From positions 1,458,291-1,522,290 of the forward strand of contig NZ_LT629735.1 of the NCBI RefSeq assembly GCF_900104925.1: DNA of 64,000 nt, given 5' to 3'. A model generated the notes under the pieces. It was not told where the DNA came from, searched no databases, and worked only from the letters and a program-made list of their open reading frames with translations. Shown here piece by piece: positions 26,774 to 34,829 of the stretch. This DNA comes from Opitutus sp. GAS368. Its GTDB lineage: Bacteria; Verrucomicrobiota; Verrucomicrobiia; Opitutales; Opitutaceae. The translations under genes were made by a program, and so were the position numbers. Numbering within the stretch: the stretch's first letter is position 1; each line of letters opens with the position of its first letter.

Positions 26774-27918
26774 TCGAGTTTCTTGAGCTGCTCGCGCACG
26801 ACCTCGGCCGTGAGCGGGAGATACTTGCCGTCGCGCTGGACCGCTTCCTGGCCCTGGCGGCTCAGGACGAAGCGAAGGAACTCCTTCACCTTCGGGTCGA
26901 GGGGCTGGCCGGGCGCGCGGTTGACATAGAAAAACATGTCGAAGGCCAGCGGATAGGTGCGGTTCTGGACGTTCTCGATGGTGAGCGCGACATAAGGCCC
27001 GCCGTCCGTAGCGGCGAGCGCCAGGGCCTTGGTTTGCGGCGTCACATTCTGGATGCCGCTCCAGCCGATGCCGTAGCGGTCGTGGCCGAGATCCTTGATC
27101 AACTCCGCCGCGGCGATCGCCAGCGTGCCGTCGGCCCGGGCATAGTTCGCGTATTCCCGCAGGTTCTCGTTCCACTTGTCGCCGCCGTGGAAGACGACGT
27201 GCTCGAACATGTCGCAGTTGTTGTAGCGGAGGTTCAGCCCGTAGACGTTGATGGGCTTGTCGGCCCACTCGCCGGTGAGGCCGAGCTGGCCCCAGGTGCG
27301 GATGTTTTCCTTCGCGCCGCGCCCGGCCTCCGGATGCCAGCTCGTTCCCTCCCAGCCGCCGTCGCGGGCGGCCCCGAAAATCCCGTCGAGCTGTTTCAGG
27401 GTCAGCTTCGTGATCGGGTTGTCCCGGTGGACGACGATGCAGAAGGTCGTCATCCAGCCCGGCACATCGTAGGAGCCGCGGGCCATGGTGATCTCCAGCG
27501 GTTCGTAATTGAACATGCGCTCGAAGGATTCGACCTCGGCGAAGGTGATGCGGCGGTTGCCGACGATGTCGGCCACGCCGGCGACGAGACCGGCGGTGGC
27601 GACCAACCCGCTCTTCAGGCCGCTGCGGTCGAATTTGACCGCGGGATGGAATTTCCGGAACTCCCGCTCCCAATCGGCGCCGAGGTTGCTGTCCTCGATG
27701 TAGTTGTTGCCCCACAGCCGGATCGTGCCCGTGACCTCCTGCTGCGGCACGTAGTCGGGCAGCCCGCCCAGGTCGAACTTCTGCGTGTAGTAAGCCATCT
27801 TGCCCCGGCTGGTGACGTGCTCCGCGCGGGCCTTCTGGACCTCCAGGCCGTCGCGGGATTGCGCGTTCGCCGCGGTGAGGGCGGCCAGGGTGAGCAAAAG
27901 GGTCAGGAGACGTTTCAT
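26770..27918 (-). CDS. SBP-19, PstS-like binding protein
   Basis: 382 residues from the ATG at 27918; an ATG at 27942 overlapping the SBP-20 stop is in frame (adds eight). Signal peptide about 1-19 (ANA-Q). The extension is GLEVQKARAEHVTSRGKMAY, then FDLGGLPDYVP and WGNNYIEDS. The core is RTWGQLGLTGEWADKPI and the loop LNLRYNNCDMFEHVVF. It ends KKLE with the stop overlapping the SUMF1 start. Confidence 0.9.
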   Translation of the reverse strand: MKRLLTLLLTLAALTAANAQSRDGLEVQKARAEHVTSRGKMAYYTQKFDLGGLPDYVPQQEVTGTIRLWGNNYIEDSNLGADWEREFRKFHPAVKFDRSGLKSGLVATAGLVAGVADIVGNRRITFAEVESFERMFNYEPLEITMARGSYDVPGWMTTFCIVVHRDNPITKLTLKQLDGIFGAARDGGWEGTSWHPEAGRGAKENIRTWGQLGLTGEWADKPINVYGLNLRYNNCDMFEHVVFHGGDKWNENLREYANYARADGTLAIAAAELIKDLGHDRYGIGWSGIQNVTPQTKALALAATDGGPYVALTIENVQNRTYPLAFDMFFYVNRAPGQPLDPKVKEFLRFVLSRQGQEAVQRDGKYLPLTAEVVREQLKKLE

Positions 27919-27938
27919 CGGTGCAGCGGAGCTTGATC

Positions 27939-29018
27939 TCATTCGAGTTTCGCGAGCTCCTCGCGGGCGACCGCGGCCGGCAGTGCCAGGAAGTCCCCCT
28001 CGCGAGCGACCAACGCCTGGCCCTCGCGGCTCAGGATGAAACGGAGAAATTCAATCACGTCCGGGTTCGCCGGGACGGTGGATCCCTTGTTGATGTAGAA
28101 CCGGACAGGCCGCGCGAGCGGATAGCTGAGATTCGCCACATTCTCGCCGGTCGCCTCGACAAAAGGTTCGCCCTCCTCCACCGCCAGCGCGACCAGTTTC
28201 GCGTGAGGGTTCCGATAGCCCGCTCCCGCCAGGCCGATGCCCTGGCGGTCGGCCCCGACGGCATCGACCACTTTCTGGTAGGCGTCAACGTGCCGCGTGA
28301 TCTTCGGTGTCACCTTTTCATCACCGCGCGACGGGACCTCGTCCTCGTCGTTTTCGCACTGCCGCAGCGCTTCGTTCCAGAGCACGCTGCCCTTCATCAC
28401 CGTCTGGGAGAAGAAATACGCCGGCGCCTCGAACGCCAGGCCGCTGTAAGGATGGATCGCCTGTCCGCTCCACTCTCCGGTCGCGCCCAGTTGATCCCAG
28501 GTGCGGATGTTCGCCTTCGCGCCGCGCTTGTGCTCGGCACCCCAGATGGCGTCCAGCTGGGCAAAAGTCAGCCGGGAGACGGGGTTGTCCTGATTCACAA
28601 AAATCCCGAGCGCCATGATCTTGTCCTGGTTGCCGTAACTGCCCGTCAGGACCGTGACCGGGGTCAGCTTCTGCCGGACCATCTTTTCGTAGGCCGCCAC
28701 CTCGGGCGGCGTGATCTCCCGGGCCAGCACGCCCAGGTCGGCCCGCTGGGTGTAGAGCCCGGCCATGGCGGCGGCGCTCGTCACCAGCTTGTCCTTAAAC
28801 CGGACGCCCGGGTGGTATTTCTGAAAGCCTTCCTCCCACAGCTTCATCATCGGGCGCAGGAAGCCGTGACCCCAGCTGCGGATGGTGCCGGTCACCGGCC
28901 GCGACGGCCGGTAGGCGGGCGGCAGATCCGGCTCCGTGGCGCGGACGGACGCAGCGGCCAGCAGCATGCCGCCCAGCGCAAGTGCTTTGCCCAGCCCAAG
29001 GTTGGTTTTGCCGGTCAC
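27939..29018 (-). CDS. SBP-20, PstS-like binding protein
   Basis: 359 residues from a GTG at 29018, the only credible start. Signal peptide about 1-27. Its first loop is WGHGFLRPMMKLW, like SBP-3 and SBP-23. The core is RTWDQLGATGEWSGQAI and the loop SGLAFEAPAYFFSQTVM with an aromatic pair. An acidic insert (ENDEDEVPSRGDEKV) replaces the DKWNE-YAN segment. The stop codon overlaps the longer SBP-19 start. Confidence 0.87.
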   Translation of the reverse strand: MTGKTNLGLGKALALGGMLLAAASVRATEPDLPPAYRPSRPVTGTIRSWGHGFLRPMMKLWEEGFQKYHPGVRFKDKLVTSAAAMAGLYTQRADLGVLAREITPPEVAAYEKMVRQKLTPVTVLTGSYGNQDKIMALGIFVNQDNPVSRLTFAQLDAIWGAEHKRGAKANIRTWDQLGATGEWSGQAIHPYSGLAFEAPAYFFSQTVMKGSVLWNEALRQCENDEDEVPSRGDEKVTPKITRHVDAYQKVVDAVGADRQGIGLAGAGYRNPHAKLVALAVEEGEPFVEATGENVANLSYPLARPVRFYINKGSTVPANPDVIEFLRFILSREGQALVAREGDFLALPAAVAREELAKLE

Positions 29019-29058
29019 GGGCGGAGGGTTTCGGGGGTTCGCGCGACGCCGGGGCGGC

Positions 29059-30237
29059 TCACTCGAGTTTCTTCAATTGCTCGCGCACCATCTCGGCGGT
29101 GAGCGGCAGGTATTTGCCGTCACGCTGGACCTCGGCCTGGCCCTCCTGGCTGAGGATGAAGCGGAGGAATTCCCTCACCATCGGGTCCATCTTCTGGCCC
29201 GGCAGCACCGTGGTATAGAAGTAGACCTGGGTCAGCAGCGGGTAGGAGCCGTTCTGGATATTGTCGATCGTGTGCTCGACCAGCGGGCCTTTCCCGTCGC
29301 CGATCGCGATCCGGCGGACATTCGGCCGCTCGCCGCGGTAGCGGTTGAAACCGATCGCATATTTGTCCTTCCCGATGGCCCCGGTGATCTGGTCGGCCTC
29401 GACGTAGCGCTTGCCGTCCGGTGCCATGTAGTTGCCGTAGGCCTTGATCGTCTCGTTCCACTTGTCGCTGCCCTTGAGCACGAGGTCGCAGAAGGCCGTC
29501 GCGGTATTGTAGCGCAGGCTGAAACCGTAGACGTGGATCGGCTTGTCCGCCCACTCGCCCGTCAGGCCGAGCTGGCCCCACGTGCGGATGTTCTTGTCGG
29601 GACCGCGGGCGAGGTCGGGCCGCCAGTTGGTGCCGACCCAGCCGCCCTCGCGTTCCGCCCCGAAGATGCCGTCGAGCTGCTCCATCGTGAGGCCCTTGAT
29701 GGGATTGTCGCCGTTGACGATGATCGTGAACGAATTTTCCCAGCCGCCGACGTCATAGGAGCCGGTCACGGCGGTGATTTCCACCGGGTCGCAGTTCTTC
29801 ATGCGCTCGTAGGCGAGCAGGTCGTAGAAACCCGGCCGGTGCGAAAAGATCAGGTCCGCCTGGTTGTAATCGAGGGCGCCGAAGGAGCCGGCGGAGGTCG
29901 GCAGGTAATAGGAGATGCGGATGGCCGGCTGGAACTTGGCGAAGGCTTTCTGCCAGTATTCGCCCAGCAGGCCGTCGGCGATGTAGTTGTTGCCGTGGAT
30001 GCGCAGCCAGCCCGTCAGCAGCTTGGACGGCTGGTAATGCGGCAGCGCGCTCAGGTCGAACCGGGGCTGGTAATAGGCCTTCTCGCCGCGCTCGCGCACG
30101 ATGCGGAAGTGCTCGGCCTGCGCCTTCAGGGCGTTGACCATGTCCGCCGACGGGGCGGGCTCGGCGTGCAGTGGCGGCAGAAGCGAAGCGGCCAGCAGGG
30201 CCGCGGCGACGAAACAGGAGGGGGCGGACGATTTCAT
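29059..30237 (-). CDS. SBP-21, PstS-like binding protein, first gene after promoter P2
   Basis: 392 residues from the ATG at 30237, with a signal peptide of about 28. The extension LKAQAEHFRIVRERGEKAYY precedes FDLSALPHYQP and HGNNYIADG. The core is RTWGQLGLTGEWADKPI and the loop FSLRYNTATAFCDLVL. It is the first gene 3' of the Pho-box-like promoter at 30362-30416 and heads a minus-strand run down to coordinate 62 in which I see no other promoter of this type. Confidence 0.9.
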   Translation of the reverse strand: MKSSAPSCFVAAALLAASLLPPLHAEPAPSADMVNALKAQAEHFRIVRERGEKAYYQPRFDLSALPHYQPSKLLTGWLRIHGNNYIADGLLGEYWQKAFAKFQPAIRISYYLPTSAGSFGALDYNQADLIFSHRPGFYDLLAYERMKNCDPVEITAVTGSYDVGGWENSFTIIVNGDNPIKGLTMEQLDGIFGAEREGGWVGTNWRPDLARGPDKNIRTWGQLGLTGEWADKPIHVYGFSLRYNTATAFCDLVLKGSDKWNETIKAYGNYMAPDGKRYVEADQITGAIGKDKYAIGFNRYRGERPNVRRIAIGDGKGPLVEHTIDNIQNGSYPLLTQVYFYTTVLPGQKMDPMVREFLRFILSQEGQAEVQRDGKYLPLTAEMVREQLKKLE

Positions 30238-30361
30238 GGGAGTGGCGCGCGCTGGGCGCGGATCATCCTGGCGGGGAACGGGCAGGCCCGGCCCGCGGGC
30301 AACAGGAATCCGGCAAGCTTCATCGATAAGCGAAGGGGTGAACCAAACGGGGTGAGCCTGC

Positions 30362-30416
30362 AGCATGCGCCTGCAACCTAGACCGTGGCTTAACGCCACC
30401 TGAAAATTTGTTCAGC
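30362..30416 (-). promoter_or_regulatory. Pho-box-like promoter P2, upstream of SBP-21
   Basis: On the + strand the units are CCTAGAC, GCTTAAC, CCTGAAA and GTTCAGC with 4-bp spacers (30377-30416). On the minus strand these are followed by 9 bp and CATGCT (30362-30367), the same hexamer as P1 and P4. The box starts 139 bp before the SBP-21 start. Confidence 0.7.
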
Positions 30417-30480
30417 TTCCCGGCGCTCAGCCGGACTCAGGCAGTTGAAGTTCACTCCATTCGCCAGCGGCCCAGGGCAA

Positions 30481-30590
30481 GGTGGAGCGCGCTGACCCCA
30501 GCGCTTCAGGGTGTTCGCACCCAACCAGCCGGTTGGGGTTACCCGCCTGTGGCGGCGCCAGAGGCGACCAGGGTCAACCCGCTCCACCAC
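30481..30590. repeat. REP-like compound palindrome
   Basis: The outer arms are GGTGGAGCGCGCTGACCC and GGGTCAACCCGCTCCACC, with smaller stems inside (CCAACCAGCCGGTTGG). GGTGGAGCGCG also opens the repeat at 62613. It lies just downstream of SBP-22 and might help end its transcript, but there is no T-run. Confidence 0.6.
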
Positions 30591-30608
30591 CGATGGCCTG
30601 ATCCCGGC

Positions 30609-31751
30609 TCAGGGAAGCTTGGCCAGTTCCTGGCGCGCCGTGGCCGCCATCAGCGGGAGATACTGGCCGTCCTGCGCCAGCACCTGCTGGCCTTCGGGAC
30701 CGAGGATGAAGTGGAGAAAATCACGGACCTTCGGATCCAGCGGCCGGCCGGGCGCTTGGTTGGCGCAGGCGAAAATCGTGCGCGTCAGCGGATAACGGCG
30801 TGAGATCAGGTTCTCCGCCGTGGGCAGGCCATACGCCCCACCCTCCTGCGCCGCGAGTGCGACCGGCCGGACCTGCGCATCGAGGTAATGCAGGTTCGAA
30901 ACCGCCAGGCCGTAGCGGTCCGCGCGCAGCGCCGCCATGCTCTGCGCCGCCGCCTCGGTCACCGTGCCGTCCGGGTGCCGGATGTCCTGGAATTCGGTGA
31001 AATGCTCCCAGTTCATCATGCGGCTGTCCCCCAGCGCCACCCGCTGGAAGAAAAGCGCGGCCATGCTCTGCGTGTCATCGGCGTAGAGGTTGATGGGTTT
31101 GTCCGCCCATTCGCCCGTCAGGCCCAGCTGGCCCCAGGTGCGGATGGCGGCCGGCGCGCCGCGCCGGCGTTGCGCACTGAAGATGGCGTCGACTTGCGCG
31201 AGCGTGAGCTGCGCCAGGGGATTGTCGCGGTGCACGAACAGCGCCAGCGCGGTGGCCTTGCCCGGCGCATCGAGGCTGCCGGTGCCGAGTTCAATGCGCA
31301 CCGGGTCGTATTTCATCACGTGGTTGAACCCGTCCTTGTCGGTGACGATCAGGTCGCGACCGAAGAACGCGAGGTCAGCGAGCCCGAGGTAGAGCGCGGG
31401 CATGCCGGTGCCGTTGCCGAGCAGCTTGATCTCGAAACTGATTTCGGGATGCGCCACCCGGTAGGCCCGGGCCCAGGCGCGGGTGAGCGCGTCCATGTGG
31501 CGGTCGCCCCAGATGCGGATCGTCTGCGTCGCGTTGACCGGCGGCTGATAAGGGTTGAGCGGCACCGCTTCCGCCGCGGCCAGCGGCGCGACGGTCCAAA
31601 TCAGCCCGGCGGCAATCTGCCTTACTTGCGCCAACCTGCCATGCCACCAGGTGGAACCCGGCCTCCGGACGGGTTTGTTCGGTGCGCAAGAAGGCAAACC
31701 CGTCCGGAGGCCGGGTTCCACCCAAAGCGAACTTTTCTCCCCATGGTTCAT
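30609..31751 (-). CDS. SBP-22, PstS-like binding protein
   Basis: 380 residues. The ATG at 31751 overlaps the SBP-23 stop. Residues 10-34 are encoded by a perfect REP-like palindrome (31650-31722), and the hydrophobic signal core is at about 42-60. The core is RTWGQLGLTGEWADKPI. The loop DDTQSMAALFFQRV keeps FF but not SGT; SRMMNW follows. It pairs with SBP-2, which has the same layout, a REP leader of the same family and the same position after an SBP-3-type gene. Confidence 0.88.
   Translation of the reverse strand: MNHGEKSSLWVEPGLRTGLPSCAPNKPVRRPGSTWWHGRLAQVRQIAAGLIWTVAPLAAAEAVPLNPYQPPVNATQTIRIWGDRHMDALTRAWARAYRVAHPEISFEIKLLGNGTGMPALYLGLADLAFFGRDLIVTDKDGFNHVMKYDPVRIELGTGSLDAPGKATALALFVHRDNPLAQLTLAQVDAIFSAQRRRGAPAAIRTWGQLGLTGEWADKPINLYADDTQSMAALFFQRVALGDSRMMNWEHFTEFQDIRHPDGTVTEAAAQSMAALRADRYGLAVSNLHYLDAQVRPVALAAQEGGAYGLPTAENLISRRYPLTRTIFACANQAPGRPLDPKVRDFLHFILGPEGQQVLAQDGQYLPLMAATARQELAKLP
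31650..31722. repeat. Perfect REP-like inverted repeat, family A, in SBP-22 leader
   Basis: Two perfect 28-bp arms (31650-31677 and 31695-31722) beginning GGTGGAACCCGGCCTCC are separated by 17 bp. It is read in frame as SBP-22 residues 10-34. This is the best-preserved copy of the family. Confidence 0.85.
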
Positions 31752-32821
31752 TCCAGTTTTTTCAGCTGGGCCGCGACCATGGCCGGGGCGAGCGGCAGAT
31801 AACGGCCGTCGTCCACGATGTCCTGCTGGCCCTCGCGGCTCAGGATGTAGCGGAGAAACTCCTTCACCTTCGGCTCGACCGGCTGGCCGGGCGCGCGGTC
31901 GAGAAAGGCCGGGATCGTGCGGCTGAGCGGATAAGTATGGTCGATGAGCGTCCGGGCGGTGACGGCCACATAGGGCGCGCCTTCGTGCTCGGCCACCTTG
32001 AGCGCCTTAACGTCCGGCCCGGCGTAACGGATATTGGAGACCGCGATGCCGTAGCGGTCCTGCGCAAGCCCATCGAGCGCCTGCTGGCCATGGTCGTAGA
32101 TGCTGCCGTCCGGCCGGTTGATGTGCCGGAACTCCCGCAGCGCGCTGTTCCAGCGGTGGCTGCCGGCAAGCAGGGTCTGCTCCAGGTAGAAACCGAAGCT
32201 GTCGTCGGTCCGCCAGCCGTAGGGCGTGATCGGCTTGTCCGCCCACTCCCCGGTCAGGCCGACGTCGCCCCAGGTGCGGAAATTGCGCGGGGCTCCGCGC
32301 CGGTGCTCGGCGCCGAAGATGGCGTCGAGCTGGGTCAGCGTGAGCTGCGCGAGCGGGTTGTCTTTGTGGACGAAAAACATCTGCGCGTAGTCGAAGTTTC
32401 GCACATCCACGCTGCCGTTCGCGATCTCCACGCTGAACGGCTCGTAGAGTTTCACGCGCCTGAACGTATCCACCGCCTCGGGCAGGATCTCCTCGCCGAG
32501 GATGGCGAGGTCGCCGGCGCCCAGCGCAAGCGCGGGAATCGCCGACGATGTGCCGTAGGTTTCCTCGCGAATGGTGATGTCGGGATGGAAGCGCGCAAAG
32601 CCCCGCGCCCACCGCGCGACCAGCAGCCGCATGAACGGCCGCGAAAAACTGCCGTGGCCCCACAGGCGGATGACTCCCGCCGGCGCGGGCGCCGGCCGGA
32701 AGGCCGGCAGCGACGCCACCACCTGCTGCGCGTACGGCGAGGCGTTGCGGCCCTCGTCGGCGCGGAGCGGGCCGAGGAAAAGCCCGGCCAACAACGGTCC
32801 GATTATGCCGACGAATCTCAT
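31748..32821 (-). CDS. SBP-23, PstS-like binding protein
   Basis: 357 residues with a signal peptide of about 21. It has WGHGSFSRPFMRLL as first loop and TWGDVGLTGEWADKPI as core. The loop WRTDDSFGFYLEQTLL and NRPDGSIYDHGQQ pair it with SBP-3. It overlaps SBP-22 by ATGA, as SBP-3 overlaps SBP-2. Confidence 0.9.
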   Translation of the reverse strand: MRFVGIIGPLLAGLFLGPLRADEGRNASPYAQQVVASLPAFRPAPAPAGVIRLWGHGSFSRPFMRLLVARWARGFARFHPDITIREETYGTSSAIPALALGAGDLAILGEEILPEAVDTFRRVKLYEPFSVEIANGSVDVRNFDYAQMFFVHKDNPLAQLTLTQLDAIFGAEHRRGAPRNFRTWGDVGLTGEWADKPITPYGWRTDDSFGFYLEQTLLAGSHRWNSALREFRHINRPDGSIYDHGQQALDGLAQDRYGIAVSNIRYAGPDVKALKVAEHEGAPYVAVTARTLIDHTYPLSRTIPAFLDRAPGQPVEPKVKEFLRYILSREGQQDIVDDGRYLPLAPAMVAAQLKKLE

Positions 32822-32842
32822 GGGTCGCGGGCGTTGGGGAAC

Positions 32843-32909
32843 GGTGGGGCGAGTCGTCCCCGACGAGCCGCGCGCAAGGCCCGGCTCATCCGGAGGATTC
32901 GCCCTACCC
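32843..32909. repeat. REP-like imperfect palindrome, family D
   Basis: Related to 2956-3019: GGTGGGGCGAGTCGTCC at one side, CCGGCTCATCCGGAGGATTC at the other. It fills the gap between SBP-24 and SBP-23. Confidence 0.5.
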
Positions 32910-32916
32910 GGTCATC

Positions 32917-34680
32917 TCAGTCGAGCTTCTTGCGCTGCTCTTCCAAATACGCTTTGTTCAGCGGGTAATAGAAGCCGACCTTCGCCATGATTTGCTGACC
33001 CTCGCGGCTGAGGACGAAGCGCATGAACTCGCGGACCTTGGGGTCCAGCGGCTGGCCGGGCGCCTTGTTGACGTAGAAGTAGGCGTCGCGGAGCAGCGGA
33101 TAGGTGCGGTTGGCGACATTGTCCGGCGTCAGGGCGTAGGCCGGGCCGCCTTTCTTCTTCGAGATGCGCAGGACCTTCACGTTCGGATAGTCCTTCACGT
33201 GCATCAGGCCGGCGATGCCGATGGCGAACCTGTTGTGCGAAAGATCCTCGAGGGGCCGCTCGCTGGCGACCGCCGCGCCGTCGGCGTCGGCCGTGGTCTG
33301 CTTGGCCTCGACGTATTCCCGGAAATTGGGGTTCCACTTGTCCGACCAGTGGAACCAGGTGCGCTCGATCGCGATCTCGAAGCCTGGCGCGATGTAACCG
33401 AAGGTCGAGATCTCCTTGCCCGCGAACTCGCCCTTGAACCCGAGCTGGTCCCAGGTGCGGATGTTGGTGTCGGCCGGGCGGGCGTATTTGGCGGTGTAGC
33501 GGTAATCGCCATTCACCAGCTCCCAGCCGCCGGTGCGTTCGGCGCCGAAGATGCGCTCGAGCTCGTCGACGGAGATTTCCTCGAGCGGGTTGTCCTTGTT
33601 GACGACGATGGCCCAGGCCCAGAGCGAGCCGCGCTTCTCGGAGCCGCCGGTCGCGACCGAGATCTCCGTCGGCATGTAGCCGAAGGTGTTGAAGAACGGC
33701 ATCTGGTCGGTGATCTTGGCGTCGTCGCCCATCGGCGCGACGTCGGACACACCGCAATAGAGGCCGGCCAGGCCGCCCTCGCTGCTGGTCATGAAGTTGG
33801 TCGAGACGCGCGCCTCGGGATGGAAGTGCTTGAAGCCTTCCGCCAGCTGGTCGACGGCGTTCTTGAGCTCGCTGCCCATGATGCGCAAGGCGCCGATGAT
33901 CTTTACCTCCGGCACATAGGCCGGCAGGTCGCTGAGGTCCGGCGGCGGCAGCTCGGTGTAGCTGGCGAACGTGCCGAAGCCGTCGACGCGCAGCGTGTCC
34001 TTGATCTTGTCGAACTGCCCGTAGGTCGGCGTCGCGGCGGCGACCTTCTCGCGGATGCCGCCCTTGATCTTGCCCATCGTCTCAAAGGCGACGGGATCGC
34101 GGTATTCCAGGACGTTGAGGGCGTCGATCTTGCCGGTCTCGCCCCGCTCGAGGTAGGCGGTGTAGCGCACGAGGTGCTTGGTGCCGCGCATGCCTTCGTA
34201 GAGGGGCTTCACGTAGCCCTGCACGAACTCGGCGAACTTTTCGGCGGGCACGATGGGCGTGTAGGTGTTGACGATGAAGACGGAGCGGTTCGAGTCGCGG
34301 GGCGTCAGCTCGCCGTGCGCCAGCGCGTCGGCGCGCCGCACAATCAGGCCGGCGGGCAGCGCGGGGGCGGCCTCCTTCTGCCAGGACTCATAGGAACCCT
34401 CGCTCTGGAACTCGAGCACCACGAGCGATTCGAACTTGGCCGGGTGCTCCGCCTTCTCCGGTTTCCCCTGGGTGAGGAAAAGCACGTTGGCAACCTGGCC
34501 GGACTGGCGCCACTTCGCGAGCAGCTCGGGCAGGCCGGCCGGCGACGGGGTGCCGGCGGGCACGCGAATGAGGACGTTTGTCGGGGCCGCGACGGCCGCG
34601 AGGGCGCCGAGGCAGAGCGCAAAGGTCAGGGCAAGCCGCCGCGCAAGGCGGACGGCCGGAACAGGGGCAACGTGATTCAT
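32917..34680 (-). CDS. SBP-24, alpha-beta-barrel-like N-domain fused to PstS-like domain
   Basis: 587 residues. After a signal peptide (about 1-32), residues 33-240 look like two copies of a dimeric alpha-beta-barrel fold (ABM/NIPSNAP-like): FESLVVLEFQSEGSYESW near 103 and IDALNVLEYRDPVAFETM near 195. A PstS-like domain follows from about 250 (LSDLPAYVPEVKIIGALR; RTWDQLGFKGEFAGKEI; loop YIAPGFEIAIERTWFHW). SDKWNPNFREYVEAKQ is family-typical. The N-domain is not found in the other copies and I know no family with this architecture. It is the first gene after promoter P3. Confidence 0.85.
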   Translation of the reverse strand: MNHVAPVPAVRLARRLALTFALCLGALAAVAAPTNVLIRVPAGTPSPAGLPELLAKWRQSGQVANVLFLTQGKPEKAEHPAKFESLVVLEFQSEGSYESWQKEAAPALPAGLIVRRADALAHGELTPRDSNRSVFIVNTYTPIVPAEKFAEFVQGYVKPLYEGMRGTKHLVRYTAYLERGETGKIDALNVLEYRDPVAFETMGKIKGGIREKVAAATPTYGQFDKIKDTLRVDGFGTFASYTELPPPDLSDLPAYVPEVKIIGALRIMGSELKNAVDQLAEGFKHFHPEARVSTNFMTSSEGGLAGLYCGVSDVAPMGDDAKITDQMPFFNTFGYMPTEISVATGGSEKRGSLWAWAIVVNKDNPLEEISVDELERIFGAERTGGWELVNGDYRYTAKYARPADTNIRTWDQLGFKGEFAGKEISTFGYIAPGFEIAIERTWFHWSDKWNPNFREYVEAKQTTADADGAAVASERPLEDLSHNRFAIGIAGLMHVKDYPNVKVLRISKKKGGPAYALTPDNVANRTYPLLRDAYFYVNKAPGQPLDPKVREFMRFVLSREGQQIMAKVGFYYPLNKAYLEEQRKKLD

Positions 34681-34738
34681 GACGGAGGGGTGAAGGGTGA
34701 TCGGGCCGGGGCCCGGACTGACAACTATTGGCGGCCAG

Positions 34739-34793
34739 ATATTCGCAAAAGGACATTAACTCATGCTTAACCCTGCCTTAAATTTAATTCATT
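34739..34793 (-). promoter_or_regulatory. Pho-box-like promoter P3, upstream of SBP-24
   Basis: The + strand units are CATTAAC, GCTTAAC, CCTTAAA and ATTCATT with 4-bp spacers (34754-34793). On the minus strand 9 bp then GAATAT (34739-34744) follow. The box is 73 bp before the SBP-24 start. Confidence 0.75.
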
Positions 34794-34829
34794 CCATCGG
34801 ACGCACGGCCCTCACGGGCCGGACAAGGC

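Larger units (their letters stand above)
30238..30608. other. Intergenic region with promoter P2 and a palindrome
   Basis: There are 371 bp without a gene. The part nearest SBP-21 is leader sequence, 30362-30416 is promoter P2, and 30481-30590 is a large REP-like palindrome. I see no RNA gene. Confidence 0.6.

Noticed and set aside
25562-27715. A long 717-codon frame joining part of SBP-19 in another frame to the SUMF1 gene
   Set aside because: Its first half is an out-of-frame reading of SBP-19. The real SUMF1 start is the ATG at 26773.
30481-30590. A rho-independent terminator after SBP-22
   Set aside because: The hairpin has no following T-run and belongs to the REP-like class. It may still slow transcription.
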